Counted from the stretch's first letter, positions 1 to 8,398 are shown. The stretch is DNA of 64,000 nt from Xaviernesmea rhizosphaerae (GCF_001938945.1 NZ_MKIO01000029.1:186001-250000); one strand, 5' to 3'. A program made the numbers and translations. The notes: generated by a model not told the origin, from the letters alone.

Positions 1-115
1 TAGCGACCCTGCCACGCCAGAGCGCCAAAGCCGGTCTCCCCGAACCCGCCTTTTTGGTTTACAGCAGTGCGGACGCGCGCCGGCTCCCGCCGATGCCGAT
101 CCGCTGGAGCACCGG

Positions 116-204
116 ACCGAACAGCTGATGCGGTCCGATCCTCCGGTTTTTTGTTTTGCATCGGACCGTCCCGAAAAGCGGACAGCCGTTTTCGGTCCGA
201 TGCC
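116..204. repeat. Degenerate copy of palindromic intergenic element (RIME-like)
   Basis: Diverged copy of an element of about 100 bp that recurs at 4394, 15314 and 20789, and in degenerate or partial form at 16335 and 58189. The diagnostic parts are GCATCGGA followed about 35 bases later by TTTTCGGTCCGATGC, which can fold into a long hairpin. It lies directly upstream of the DUF1624 gene. It resembles the intergenic mosaic elements (RIME) described in rhizobia; that family name is inference from structure. Confidence 0.6.
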
Positions 205-221
205 TTGAAGGCGCCTTGTCC

Positions 222-1286
222 ATGTCCCTCCCGCACAGCATGTCTCCCGCAAACCATCCGGCGGCCGGCCGCAAGATGCCCCGCCTGCTCGGCATCGATG
301 CCGCGCGCGGGGTGGCGCTGATCGCCATGGCTACCTATCATTTCTGCTGGGACCTGGAATTCTTCGGCTATGTCGCCTCGGGCACCGCCGGCACCGGGCT
401 GTGGAAGCTCTTCGCCCGGTCGATCGCCTCGAGCTTCCTGTTCCTGGTGGGCGTCGGCTTGGTTCTCGGCCATAGCCCCGCCATCCGCTGGAAGCCGTTC
501 TTCACGCGCTTTGCCCGCATTGCCGGCGCGGCGGCGGTGATCACGATCGCGACCTATTTCATTTTCCCCGATGCCTTCATCTTTTTCGGCATCCTGCATG
601 GCATCGCCGCCATGAGCCTGATCGGCCTGGCCTTTCTACGGCTGCCGGTGCTTCTCACCCTTTTGGCGGCCATCGGCGCCTTCCTGGCGCCCTCCTATCT
701 GCGCTCCACCTTGTTCGACCATCCGGCCTTCTGGTGGCTGGGCCTGTCGACAATGCCGATCCGCTCGAATGATTACGTCCCGATCTTTCCCTGGCTCGCG
801 GCACTGCTGACCGGCATCGCCGCCGGGCGGCTTGCCCTTCATAGCGGCGTTCTCGACGCGATGGCCGCACGCGAGGCCCGCAGGACACAAGGGGTGGGCG
901 CGCGGCTGCGCCAGCGCCTGGCCTGGCTGGGGCGCCACTCGCTCGCCTTTTATCTGTTGCATCAGCCGGTGCTGATCGGCTTGGTCTATCTCGCCTCGCT
1001 GATCCACCCCGCACCCAGGCCGGACCCCGCGATCACCTACCGCGCAAGCTGCATGCAAGGCTGCACCGCCGATCAGCCGGAAGCCTTCTGCTCGGTCTTC
1101 TGCGGCTGCACGCTGACGCGGCTTCAGGATGAGAAGCTTCTCGAGCCGCTGGATGCGGGCCAGATCGACGTGACCCGGGACCCGCGCATCCAGGCGCTGG
1201 CCGAACAATGCACCAGCGCCGCACTCGCGCCGCCGGCCCAGGATCCCAGCAGTATGACCGCCCCGCCCGCGCCGCCCCAGCCTTAG
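222..1286 (+). CDS. DUF1624 (heparan-alpha-glucosaminide N-acetyltransferase-like) membrane protein
   Basis: Integral membrane protein of 354 residues. The N-terminal motif RLLGIDAARGVALIAMATYHF (residues about 19-39) is typical of the DUF1624/YeiB/HGSNAT acyltransferase-like superfamily. About seven to eight hydrophobic segments follow, including one with HSLAFYLLHQPVLIG. The exact substrate in bacteria is not established. The start at 222 is chosen because the more upstream ATG at 156 lies inside an intergenic repeat. The C-terminal tail of about 90 residues after the last membrane segment is cysteine-rich (CMQGC, CSVFCGC) and ends in Pro/Ala-rich sequence. It could be a cytoplasmic metal-binding or redox tail, which is inference. 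No clear operon partner. Confidence 0.8.
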   Translation: MSLPHSMSPANHPAAGRKMPRLLGIDAARGVALIAMATYHFCWDLEFFGYVASGTAGTGLWKLFARSIASSFLFLVGVGLVLGHSPAIRWKPFFTRFARIAGAAAVITIATYFIFPDAFIFFGILHGIAAMSLIGLAFLRLPVLLTLLAAIGAFLAPSYLRSTLFDHPAFWWLGLSTMPIRSNDYVPIFPWLAALLTGIAAGRLALHSGVLDAMAAREARRTQGVGARLRQRLAWLGRHSLAFYLLHQPVLIGLVYLASLIHPAPRPDPAITYRASCMQGCTADQPEAFCSVFCGCTLTRLQDEKLLEPLDAGQIDVTRDPRIQALAEQCTSAALAPPAQDPSSMTAPPAPPQP

Positions 1287-1592
1287 GGCGGGTCGCGCGA
1301 AACTGTGCAGCGGTTTTCGGGAAAGTCCGATGCCAGACGGAATCTTAGAATATCGGTCGCATGAGGGGCCGGCCAGGGGCGCAAATCATGGTGTCGTGTA
1401 CTGTGAATGATAATCGGGAGGCGGCCTTTGAAAAATCCGGTGCCGAAATCCGGGGCATCGGCTGACCGGCGCGCGATCGCCGGTCGCGTCACCTCAGAAA
1501 CCGGGTGAAGCGCCTGCCAGACAGAATCCGCTTCACCCGCTATCGGCTTGGAACGGATTCACATTTGCACGTATGCCGCAGAGAATTCTCTG
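1287..1592. other. Intergenic gap between convergent genes
   Basis: No gene seen. It contains one GC-rich inverted repeat (GACCGGCG/CGCCGGTC, about 1464-1485) without a T-tract, lying between the ends of the convergent DUF1624 and MerR genes. It may be a weak bidirectional terminator. Confidence 0.4.
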
Positions 1593-1997
1593 TCAGGTGC
1601 CGACGCCGATCTCCGCCAGCCGGGTCAGGCAGGCTTCCTCGACATTGTTCAGCTCTTCCAGCGTCTCCTCAATATCGAGGCGGCGCTGCAGGAGGTCGGC
1701 GCGCTTGTCTTCGACACGCTTCATGATCAGCTTGAGCTGTCCGGACTCGCCGGTCGGATCCTTGTAGACCTGAATGATCTCCCGGATCTCCGCCACGGTG
1801 AAGCCGATGCGGCGGCCGCGCAGAATCTCCTGGATCAGGCGCCGGTCCATAGGGCGAAACAGCCGCGTGCGGCCGCGCCGCTCAGGATGGATCAGGCCCT
1901 CATCCTCGTAATAACGCAGGGTCCGCGTGGAAACGCCGAACTCGCGCGTCAGCTCTGTGATCGTATAATATTTGTCCACGTCTGGGTCTCCGATCAC
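1593..1997 (-). CDS. MerR-family transcriptional regulator
   Basis: Protein of 134 residues. The N-terminal winged helix-turn-helix reads YYTITELTREFGVSTRTLRYYEDEGL (about residues 10-35), the standard MerR recognition module. It is followed by RRGRTRLF and a long C-terminal helix (about residues 80-125) that would form the antiparallel dimerisation coiled coil. No Cys-rich metal-binding loop is present, so it is not a MerR/CueR-type metal sensor. The effector is unknown. It is transcribed in the same direction as mgtE, 48 bp downstream of it, so co-transcription is possible. In other alphaproteobacteria similar short MerR proteins control acyl-CoA catabolism; nothing here shows that role. 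Confidence 0.9.
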   Translation of the reverse strand: MIGDPDVDKYYTITELTREFGVSTRTLRYYEDEGLIHPERRGRTRLFRPMDRRLIQEILRGRRIGFTVAEIREIIQVYKDPTGESGQLKLIMKRVEDKRADLLQRRLDIEETLEELNNVEEACLTRLAEIGVGT

Positions 1998-2045
1998 CCG
2001 AGTTTATTGACTTTTACGTCAAAGTCAAACCGCGCATCGATCCAG

Positions 2046-3476
2046 TCAGTGAATGTTGAACCACCAGCTCGCCAATCCGAGAAAGGAGAAGAAGCCGGTG
2101 ATATCCGTAACCGTGGTGACGAAGACGGCGGAGGAGACCGCCGGGTCGGCGCCGATCCGGTCGAGCAGCAGCGGAATGAGAATGCCGGCAATAGCGGCGG
2201 CGATCATGTTGATCAGCATGGCGGCGGCGATGATGCCGCCGAGATTGACGTCCTGAAACCAGGCACCGGCCGCAAGCCCGATCAAAACTCCGAAGACCAG
2301 GCCGTTCAACAGGCCGACTCCGCATTCGCGGCGGATGACGCGGAAGGCATTGTGGATGTCGAGATCACGCGTGGCGAGCGCGCGCACCGTCACCGTCATG
2401 GTCTGCGAGCCGGCATTGCCGCCCATGCCCGCCACGATCGGCATCAGCACGGCGAGCGCGACGATCTGCTGGATGGTCGCGTCGAACAGGTTGATGACGG
2501 AGGCGGCCAGCAGCGCGGTGAACAGGTTGACCAGCAGCCAGAGCATGCGCGAGCGCGAGGTGCGCAGGACGCCGCTCGACAGCTCTTCGTCACCGACACC
2601 GCCGAGGCGCATGATGTCCTCCTCGGCCTCTTCCTGGATCACGTCGACCACATCATCGATGGTCAGTACGCCGACGAGGCGGTTGTTCTGATCGACGACG
2701 GCGGCCGAGAGCAGGTTATACTGCTCGAACAGCTGGGCCGCCTCTTCCTGGTCCATTTCCGCTTCGATCGGATGCAGCGTGTCGCGCATTACCGCTTCGA
2801 TCTTGACCGAGCGCTTGCTGCGCAGGACCATGTCGAGATCCACCGCGCCGAGCAGGCGGAAGGTCGGATCGATGACGAAGACCTGGGTGAAGCTTTCGGG
2901 AAGCTCGGTGTCCTCGCGCAGATAGTCGATCGTCTGGCCGATGGTCCAGAAGGGCGGCACGGCGACGAATTCCGTCTGCATGCGGCGGCCGGCCGTGCTT
3001 TCGGGATAATCCAGCGAGCGACGCAGCCGCACCCGCTCGACAAAGGGCAGCTTGGCGAGGATCTCCTCCTGATCCTCCTGATCGAGATCCTCAAGAATAT
3101 AGACGGCGTCGTCCGATTCCATGTCGCCGATCGCCGCGGCGATCTGGTCGTTGGACATGTGCTCGGTGATATCGACGCGGATCTGCTCGTCCACCTCGGT
3201 CAGCGCCGACAGATCGAAATCCGTACCGAGCAGGGAGACGAGCCGGCGGCGGCGCTCGATCTGCAAGGCCTCGAGGACGTCGCCGAGCTCGGAGGCGTGA
3301 AGGTCGGCGACATGCTCCAGAAGCGACGCGCGATCCCCCTCCTCGATGGCGTGGTTGACCGCCTCGAGATAGTCGGAGCGCAGCGAGCCGTCCTCGTCGT
3401 AAATATCGGCCATCTGCTCGCGCGCAGGCTCTTCGGGCGTGCGGGTGATGGTCTCGTCGTCGCCGGTGCTGCTCAT
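2046..3476 (-). CDS. mgtE: Magnesium transporter MgtE
   Basis: Protein of 476 residues with the full MgtE layout. A cytosolic MgtE-N superhelical domain (about 40-150) is followed by two CBS domains (about 150-280, containing VMRDTLHPIEAEMDQEEAAQ and LVGVLTIDDVVDVI). A plug helix and a five-helix membrane domain come next, with the signature GMGGNAGSQTMTVTVRALATRD in the pore region. The family forms a dimeric Mg2+ channel gated by cytosolic Mg2+. The start at 3476 is preferred over the ATG at 3521 because an AAGGGG ribosome-binding site lies just before it. I looked for a Mg2+ riboswitch upstream and saw none. Confidence 0.97.
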   Translation of the reverse strand: MSSTGDDETITRTPEEPAREQMADIYDEDGSLRSDYLEAVNHAIEEGDRASLLEHVADLHASELGDVLEALQIERRRRLVSLLGTDFDLSALTEVDEQIRVDITEHMSNDQIAAAIGDMESDDAVYILEDLDQEDQEEILAKLPFVERVRLRRSLDYPESTAGRRMQTEFVAVPPFWTIGQTIDYLREDTELPESFTQVFVIDPTFRLLGAVDLDMVLRSKRSVKIEAVMRDTLHPIEAEMDQEEAAQLFEQYNLLSAAVVDQNNRLVGVLTIDDVVDVIQEEAEEDIMRLGGVGDEELSSGVLRTSRSRMLWLLVNLFTALLAASVINLFDATIQQIVALAVLMPIVAGMGGNAGSQTMTVTVRALATRDLDIHNAFRVIRRECGVGLLNGLVFGVLIGLAAGAWFQDVNLGGIIAAAMLINMIAAAIAGILIPLLLDRIGADPAVSSAVFVTTVTDITGFFSFLGLASWWFNIH

Positions 3477-3897
3477 GCGCGCCCCTTTTTTCTGTGCTGC
3501 CTGCCATGCCCGTTCGCCCACAGCCTAAAGGACGATTCGGACAGGAAAACAAAGCGCTCTTTGATATGCCGTAAAGACCGCGCGCCCGGTCCGGCGCCTT
3601 GGCGGCCGCTTGTGACCCGACTGCATCAGCTTCGCGCCGAACCGCAGGCGGCAACGCCCTTGCCGCATCCGCACGTCCATTCCATACAGTGTCGCCGTTA
3701 CGAAGCGATTGATCCGGGCGGGTGAGACCGCTCTCGCGGATGCAACTAGCCCCATGCAGGCGCAGGTCAAGCCAGCGGCTTCGCCGCGCGTGCGCAGGCG
3801 CGTCAGACAAACCAATGGCCCTTTGCACCTGATGTCATCCATGGGAAAAGGCCTCAAGGGCCAGTGGGCCGGAGAGAAACACAGGGAAAGATTTCCA
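3477..3897. other. Intergenic region between divergent mgtE and deformylase-like gene
   Basis: About 420 bp that should hold the divergent promoters of mgtE and the deformylase-like gene. I see no convincing gene, tRNA or repeat. Open frames here have no ribosome-binding site and no recognisable product. An AGGGAAAG ribosome-binding site at about 3884-3891 belongs to the downstream gene. Confidence 0.4.
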
Positions 3898-4395
3898 ATG
3901 GCGATCAGGCCGATCCTCCGCTTTCGCGATCCCCTGCTCAGCCGCGCTTGCGCGCCCGTGACCCGGTTCGATGCGGAGCTTGCCGCGCTGGCCGAGGATC
4001 TCGCGGACACCATGCATGCCGCCCCCGGCATCGGCATTGCCGGGCCGCATATCGGCGCGCTGCAGCGCGTGGCGGTGATCGATCTCGATGACAGGGCCGG
4101 CGTGCGCGTCTACGTCAACCCAGAGATCATCGCGGCCTCAGCGGATCAGGCTTCGCACACCGAAGGCAGCATCTCCATGCCCGGCGTCACCGAGGAGGTG
4201 CTGCGGCCGAAGACGGTGACCGTGCGCTATCAGGATCTGGCGGGAGAGATGGCGCAGCTGGAGGCGAGCGGCCTGCTCGGCGTCTGCCTGCAGCACGAAA
4301 TCGACCAGTTGGACGGCATCTTCTGGATCCAGCGCCTGTCCCGGCTGAAGCGCGACCGGCTGGTGCGCCAGTTCGCCAAGCTGCAGGGGCGTTAG
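3898..4395 (+). CDS. Peptide-deformylase-like protein with altered metal ligands
   Basis: Protein of 165 residues, the usual length of peptide deformylase (PDF), which removes the N-formyl group from nascent proteins using a metal held by one Cys and two His. All three motifs are recognisable but changed. Motif 1 reads GIGIAGPHIG where classical PDF has GxGxAAxQ. Motif 2 reads EGSISMPG where EGCLS carries the metal-binding Cys. Motif 3 reads QHEIDQLDG where QHExDH supplies both His ligands. Cys to Ser, Gln to His and the second His to Gln therefore remove two of the three metal ligands. The fold is kept but classical deformylase activity is doubtful. The start at 3898 has a good ribosome-binding site. 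The stop codon overlaps the RIME-like repeat. The genuine PDF gene is presumably elsewhere in the genome. Confidence 0.85.
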   Translation: MAIRPILRFRDPLLSRACAPVTRFDAELAALAEDLADTMHAAPGIGIAGPHIGALQRVAVIDLDDRAGVRVYVNPEIIAASADQASHTEGSISMPGVTEEVLRPKTVTVRYQDLAGEMAQLEASGLLGVCLQHEIDQLDGIFWIQRLSRLKRDRLVRQFAKLQGR

Positions 4396-4496
4396 AGCAT
4401 CAGACTGGAAATCGTACGCAGTCCGATGCTCTAATTTTTTGTTTTCGCATCGGATTTTTCCGAAAACCGGTTCCCACTTTTCGGTCCGATCTCTAG
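4394..4496. repeat. RIME-like palindromic intergenic element, complete copy
   Basis: Two consecutive palindromes. The first runs AGAGCATCAGACTGG...CAGTCCGATGCTCTA. The second is bounded by GCATCGGATTTTTCCG and CTTTTCGGTCCGAT. The first bases form the stop codon of the deformylase-like gene, so the element abuts coding sequence directly. Confidence 0.8.
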
Positions 4497-4741
4497 AGCT
4501 TGTCGTGCAAAAGCGCGCACCGGTTTTACGACCAAGGCATGTGACGAAACAGGACTTGAAGCCCGGGCCGCTCTTCTCAAAGAGCGCGACGTTCTTCAAG
4601 GCCGTCAGCAGGCGGCACGTTCGCACGTTTCGCTGCAGCAGCGCTAGGACAAAAGCGATCGAATTTTCAAGGAAAAGCCGTCTTCCCTGCAGGGGAATTG
4701 CCGCGCGTTGCGCTGCATGTTGTCATCCGGCCAGGATGACA
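4497..4741. other. Intergenic region downstream of tRNA-Leu array
   Basis: No gene seen. A perfect 7-bp-stem hairpin (GTCATCC/GGATGAC, 4722-4740) sits right at the 3' end of the first tRNA-Leu gene on the minus strand. It may help to end or process that transcript, although no T-tract follows. Confidence 0.4.
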
Positions 4742-4826
4742 TGGTGCGGTCGAGAAGACTCGAACTTCCACGGGTTGCCCCACAGCGACCTCAACGCTGC
4801 GCGTCTACCAATTCCGCCACGACCGC
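4742..4826 (-). tRNA. tRNA-Leu (anticodon GAG), copy 1
   Basis: 85 nt including an encoded CCA. The acceptor stem GCGGTCG/CGACCGC, anticodon stem CAGCG/CGCTG with loop TTGAGGT (anticodon GAG), a long class-II variable arm (GGGGCAACCC) and a T-arm with TTCGAGT are all visible. Identical in sequence to the copies at 5160 and 5578. Confidence 0.97.
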
Positions 4827-4861
4827 AACCGTGGTAGGGCCGGATTGCTCCGGCGCGGCTG

Positions 4862-4890
4862 CATGTAGCAAAAGCCCTTGAGGGGCACAA
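4862..4890 (-). promoter_or_regulatory. Putative sigma-70 promoter of tRNA-Leu copy 1
   Basis: Read on the minus strand: TTGTGC, 17-bp spacer, TACATG, located about 36 bp upstream of the tRNA 5' end. The same element is present in each repeat unit, so each tRNA copy appears to be an independent transcription unit. Confidence 0.55.
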
Positions 4891-5159
4891 GGGCCGGAAA
4901 CCGGCTTTCTTCAGGAGAGTGGTGGATAGTGTGCGGCCGCGGCGATGGCTCGCAGTCGCGCCGCAGGACGCCGCCGAGATGCAGGGAACGCGACGACGAT
5001 GATGCTGACTGGCGGCGCTTGAGAAGAGAGCAGCACAGCGGGGATGCGTCCCTGCGCCCAGCAAAACCGCCGCTTCGATCACATCCAGCGAAGGGGAATA
5101 AAAGGAAGGGAAAATGGCCTTAAGCCAGAGGGCCCATGCCGGCGCTGCCGGCGGGCGAA

Positions 5160-5244
5160 TGGTGCGGTCGAGAAGACTCGAACTTCCACGGGTTGCCCCA
5201 CAGCGACCTCAACGCTGCGCGTCTACCAATTCCGCCACGACCGC
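5160..5244 (-). tRNA. tRNA-Leu (anticodon GAG), copy 2
   Basis: Identical to the copy at 4742, including the encoded CCA and class-II variable arm. It lies in the second 418-bp unit. Confidence 0.97.
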
Positions 5245-5279
5245 AACCGTGGTAGGGCCGGATTGCTCCGGCGCGGCTG

Positions 5280-5308
5280 CATGTAGCAAAAGCCCTTGAG
5301 GGGCACAA
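5280..5308 (-). promoter_or_regulatory. Putative sigma-70 promoter of tRNA-Leu copy 2
   Basis: Minus strand TTGTGC, 17 bp, TACATG; the same as in unit 1. Confidence 0.55.
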
Positions 5309-5577
5309 GGGCCGGAAACCGGCTTTCTTCAGGAGAGTGGTGGATAGTGTGCGGCCGCGGCGATGGCTCGCAGTCGCGCCGCAGGACGCCGCCGAGATGC
5401 AGGGAACGCGACGACGATGATGCTGACTGGCGGCGCTTGAGAAGAGAGCAGCACAGCGGGGATGCGTCCCTGCGCCCAGCAAAACCGCCGCTTCGATCAC
5501 ATCCAGCGAAGGGGAATAAAAGGAAGGGAAAATGGCCTTAAGCCAGAGGGCCCATGCCGGCGCTGCCGGCGGGCGAA

Positions 5578-5662
5578 TGGTGCGGTCGAGAAGACTCGAA
5601 CTTCCACGGGTTGCCCCACAGCGACCTCAACGCTGCGCGTCTACCAATTCCGCCACGACCGC
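5578..5662 (-). tRNA. tRNA-Leu (anticodon GAG), copy 3
   Basis: Identical 85-nt tRNA gene in the partial third unit. It is the most upstream copy in the direction of transcription and probably the ancestral locus, because its flank is the one that does not repeat. Confidence 0.97.
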
Positions 5663-5697
5663 AACCGTGGTAGCACCGAATTGCTCCGGCGAGGCTG

Positions 5698-5726
5698 CGT
5701 GTAGCAAAAGCCCTCGGAGGGCACAA
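5698..5726 (-). promoter_or_regulatory. Putative sigma-70 promoter of tRNA-Leu copy 3
   Basis: Minus strand TTGTGC, 17 bp, TACACG. The -10 differs by one base from the TACATG of the other two copies. Confidence 0.5.
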
Positions 5727-5728
5727 GG

Positions 5729-6034
5729 GCATCACGACATAATTTTGACATCGGTGGAAAAAGCCGCCGGCATGACGGCTTTCCTTGCGACAAAAGCGGG
5801 GGATCGCCACATGCTGTCGGCCGCTCTCCTCGAACCCTCCAGCCTTCGACCATCGGATCGCGCTTGCGCATCCGCCGCCGGCATGGAATGGAACGGGCGA
5901 TGGGATAGCGGTTGGCCGCGCGCAGGGCGCGATGACGACGGCATGGCCTGATGCGCGCCATCTCGCCTCCCGCATCCCGCGCGGATCCGCACGCTCCAGC
6001 TTGCGCCCGCGATCAACACAGTCGGACATATCCC
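5729..6034. other. Intergenic region between tRNA-Leu array and lipB
   Basis: About 300 bp. It should contain the lipB promoter. I see no gene with a convincing ribosome-binding site and no repeat. Confidence 0.35.
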
Positions 6035-6754
6035 ATGGAACGCGACCTGATCGACGTCACCCTCCTGCCCGCGGCCGGGTCGCCGCCCGTGCGCTGGCGC
6101 GTGGCGCAGGGACTGGTGGATTACGAGGCGGCTGTGGCCTTCATGGAGGCCGAGGTGGAGAAGATCGCGCGCGGCGAGGCCGACGAGCTGGCCTGGCTGG
6201 TGGAGCACCCGCCGCTCTACACCGCCGGCACCAGCGCGGACGCCGCAGATCTGGTGATGCCCGGCCGTTTTCCCGTGCACAAGACCGGGCGCGGCGGCGA
6301 ATATACCTATCACGGGCCCGGCCAGCGGGTGGTCTATGTCATGATCGACCTCAAGCGCCGGCGGCAGGATGTGCGCGCCTTCGTCGCCGCGCTCGAGCGC
6401 ACGGTGATCGGCGCGCTCGATGCCATGAACATTCGCGGCGAGCGACGGGAAGACCGCGTCGGCGTCTGGGTGCGCCGGCCGGAAAAGCCGCCGCTGCCCG
6501 ATGGCAGCCCGGCCGAGGACAAGATCGCAGCCATCGGCATCCGCCTGCGCAAATGGGTGAGCTTCCACGGCCTTTCGCTGAACGTCGAACCTGATCTAGA
6601 CCATTTCGGCGGCATCGTGCCCTGCGGCATTCGCGGCTATGGCGTTACCAGCCTGGTGGATCTCGGCCTGCCGGTGACGATGGAAGATGCCGATCTGCAG
6701 CTGCGCGCCGCCTTCGAGGCCGTGTTCGGCCCGACGGTGGATGATCCCGCCTGA
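6035..6754 (+). CDS. lipB: Lipoyl(octanoyl) transferase LipB
   Basis: Protein of 239 residues. LipB moves octanoate from acyl carrier protein to the lipoyl domains of 2-oxoacid dehydrogenases and GcvH, the first step of lipoate assembly in the cytoplasm. Family motifs seen are [13 protein letters not shown] (His-Gly-Pro-Gly-Gln core), the Lys-containing segment [22 protein letters not shown] and the catalytic Cys in [16 protein letters not shown]. Length and motif order are normal for the family. The start at 6035 is chosen because upstream in-frame sequence lacks family similarity. It stands alone. Confidence 0.96.
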   Translation: MERDLIDVTLLPAAGSPPVRWRVAQGLVDYEAAVAFMEAEVEKIARGEADELAWLVEHPPLYTAGTSADAADLVMPGRFPVHKTGRGGEYTYHGPGQRVVYVMIDLKRRRQDVRAFVAALERTVIGALDAMNIRGERREDRVGVWVRRPEKPPLPDGSPAEDKIAAIGIRLRKWVSFHGLSLNVEPDLDHFGGIVPCGIRGYGVTSLVDLGLPVTMEDADLQLRAAFEAVFGPTVDDPA

Positions 6755-6842
6755 GATTTAGGTGGGCTGTGCCTTGGCCTGGCGGCCTGTCACAGTCTGT
6801 TCAAGAATTGCGGTCGGCCAGCGGCGATTATTGGATGGACTG

Positions 6843-7793
6843 TCAGGCCGGCTGCGCTCCCGCCTGCCGTTCGAGCCGGCGCTCCCGCCAGATGATGAAC
6901 AGGCCCGATGCCACGATGATGGCGATGCCAAGCCATTTCGACAGGCTCGGAAAATCGCCGAAGACGAGGAAGCCGAGGGCCGTGGCGCTGACGATCTCGA
7001 AATAATGGAACGGCGCGAGAATCGAGGCCGGCGCGGCGCGGAAGGCGCGCACCACCAGCAGATGGCCATAGCCTGAGATCGTGCCGAGCAGAATGCAGAG
7101 CGCCCAGGCAAGCGGCGTGGCGGGCAGCGAGGGTGCGAAATCCGCATGGCCGAGACCGTGGCCGATGCCGAGCGCCAGCACCATGATCACCGTGCCGCCG
7201 AGCCCGGCAATGGTCTGCATGACCAGGGGCGAATCATGCGAACCCGCCATACGGTTCATCAGCAGATAACAGGCGAAGAGGAAGGCGCAGCCGACCGGCA
7301 TCAGCGCCGTAAAGCCGAAAGCGGCGAAACTCGGCTGGATCACGATCATGGCGCCGAGAAAGCCGACGGCGATCGCCAGCCACCGCATCGGCCCGACCCG
7401 CTCGCTGAGGACGATGGCGGAGAGGCAGGTGAGAATGAAGGGCTCGACGAAATAGATGGCGAAGACATCGGCGAGCGGCATGTATTTCACCGAGACGAAG
7501 AACAGGAGCGAGGCCAGCGCCAGCAGCACGCCGCGCAGGAGATTGGACCAGAGCCGCTTGGGCTTCAGCGCCTTGAGGCCGCCCAGCCGCAGGAGCATCG
7601 GCAGCGTCGACACCAGCTGGAAGAAGAACCGGTAGAAGGTCACCTGCCCGGGCGACATGCCGAGATAGACCGCCAGATATTTGGCGATCGCGTCCATGCA
7701 GGGCAGGATGATCATGGCCACCAGCATGATGGCGAGGCCCTGGACGATGCCCGATGCAGGGCTCGATGCGGGCGTCTCGGCGGCAGGTGGCAT
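6843..7793 (-). CDS. DMT-superfamily transporter (EamA family)
   Basis: Protein of 316 residues with about ten hydrophobic segments arranged as two EamA repeats, beginning at GIVQGLAIMLVAMIILPCMDAIAKYL. The motif FYRFFFQLVSTLPM in helix 2-3 is typical of rhizobial EamA exporters annotated as drug/metabolite or S-adenosylmethionine-type carriers. The substrate cannot be read from sequence. The start at 7793 is chosen because GGAG lies nine bases upstream; the in-frame ATG at 7802 overlaps that ribosome-binding site. It is divergent from the XRE regulator gene at 8000, across 206 bp. Confidence 0.9.
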   Translation of the reverse strand: MPPAAETPASSPASGIVQGLAIMLVAMIILPCMDAIAKYLAVYLGMSPGQVTFYRFFFQLVSTLPMLLRLGGLKALKPKRLWSNLLRGVLLALASLLFFVSVKYMPLADVFAIYFVEPFILTCLSAIVLSERVGPMRWLAIAVGFLGAMIVIQPSFAAFGFTALMPVGCAFLFACYLLMNRMAGSHDSPLVMQTIAGLGGTVIMVLALGIGHGLGHADFAPSLPATPLAWALCILLGTISGYGHLLVVRAFRAAPASILAPFHYFEIVSATALGFLVFGDFPSLSKWLGIAIIVASGLFIIWRERRLERQAGAQPA

Positions 7794-7999
7794 GTCGGTC
7801 ATCTCCGTGAAGGCGGGCGGGATATCCTGCGACGACCGCCTGCGGCAGCGGCGTTCCAAAAGCGGCACGCCGGCCCGGATTTTGCCGCAAGCGGGTCTTT
7901 GCCGCCGTGGCGAAGCTTGTAGAGTGCGCCGTGAGGGCACACAAGCTGAGCAAAATCGGGCCGCGCAAGGGCGGGGCCTTTGCAAGGAAGGAATTGGCC

Positions 8000-8398
8000 A
8001 TGCGGTTGTCGACAGGCGACGTTCAGGCGCGGCTCGGCCTCTCCGGCCAGGATGACACCGCCGGCGGGCGAATCTGGCGGGCGCGCGATGCGCTCGGCTG
8101 GTCGATCGAGGCTCTGGCGGAGCGTCTCGGCCTGCCGGGCGAGACCATCGCCGCCTGGGAAGACGACCGAAACGCCCCCTCCGCCGCCCAGCTCTTTCCG
8201 CTTGCCGCAGCGCTCGGCGTCACCTCTGCCTGGCTGTCTGACGGCACCGGCCCCGGCCCCGCCCTTCCCCCGCCGGGCGACGAAGTGCGCCGGCTGCGCC
8301 AGGAACTCGCTCTGGTCAAGAAACTGCAGGACGACATGGCCAAGGCGATTTCTTCGCTTGAGATCGCCATGGAGCGCGTCCTACACGAGAGGGACTAA
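8000..8398 (+). CDS. XRE-family helix-turn-helix protein
   Basis: Protein of 132 residues. A Cro/CI-type helix-turn-helix spans about residues 24-80 (IWRARDALGWSIEALAERLGLPGETIAAWEDDRNAPS). A short Pro-rich linker and a C-terminal coiled-coil-like helix (DEVRRLRQELALVKKLQDDMAKAISSLEIAMERVL, about 95-130) follow and probably dimerise. A strong AAGGAAGGA ribosome-binding site precedes the start. It lies between the divergent EamA transporter and frmA, so either could be its target; this is inference from position only. Confidence 0.88.
   Translation: MRLSTGDVQARLGLSGQDDTAGGRIWRARDALGWSIEALAERLGLPGETIAAWEDDRNAPSAAQLFPLAAALGVTSAWLSDGTGPGPALPPPGDEVRRLRQELALVKKLQDDMAKAISSLEIAMERVLHERD

Larger units (their letters stand above)
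4741..5728. repeat. 418-bp tandem direct repeat carrying tRNA-Leu genes (two full units plus partial third)
   Basis: Units 4741-5158 and 5159-5576 appear identical base for base. A third unit starts at 5577 and is identical through the tRNA and a little beyond (to about 5672), then similar with a few changes to about 5728, just past the promoter -35 region, after which similarity stops. Each unit contains a tRNA-Leu(GAG) gene and about 330 bp of upstream DNA with a promoter. No transposase or flanking target duplication is seen, so unequal recombination or replication slippage is the simplest origin. Confidence 0.95.

Noticed and set aside
156..221. Longer N terminus for the DUF1624 protein from the ATG at 156
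   Set aside because: The extra 22 codons lie in a degenerate palindromic repeat and are not family-like.
3477..3700. Mg2+-sensing riboswitch (M-box) before mgtE
   Set aside because: No conserved M-box elements were recognised, and such elements are rare in alphaproteobacteria.
4878..5541. Repeated small open frames within the tRNA-Leu units
   Set aside because: They run through identical non-coding spacer and the antisense of tRNA genes; being duplicated with the unit is not evidence of coding.
4741..5728. Tandem repeat as CRISPR array or insertion sequence
   Set aside because: The unit is 418 bp with no short repeat-spacer pattern, no transposase and no terminal inverted repeats; it contains a tRNA gene.
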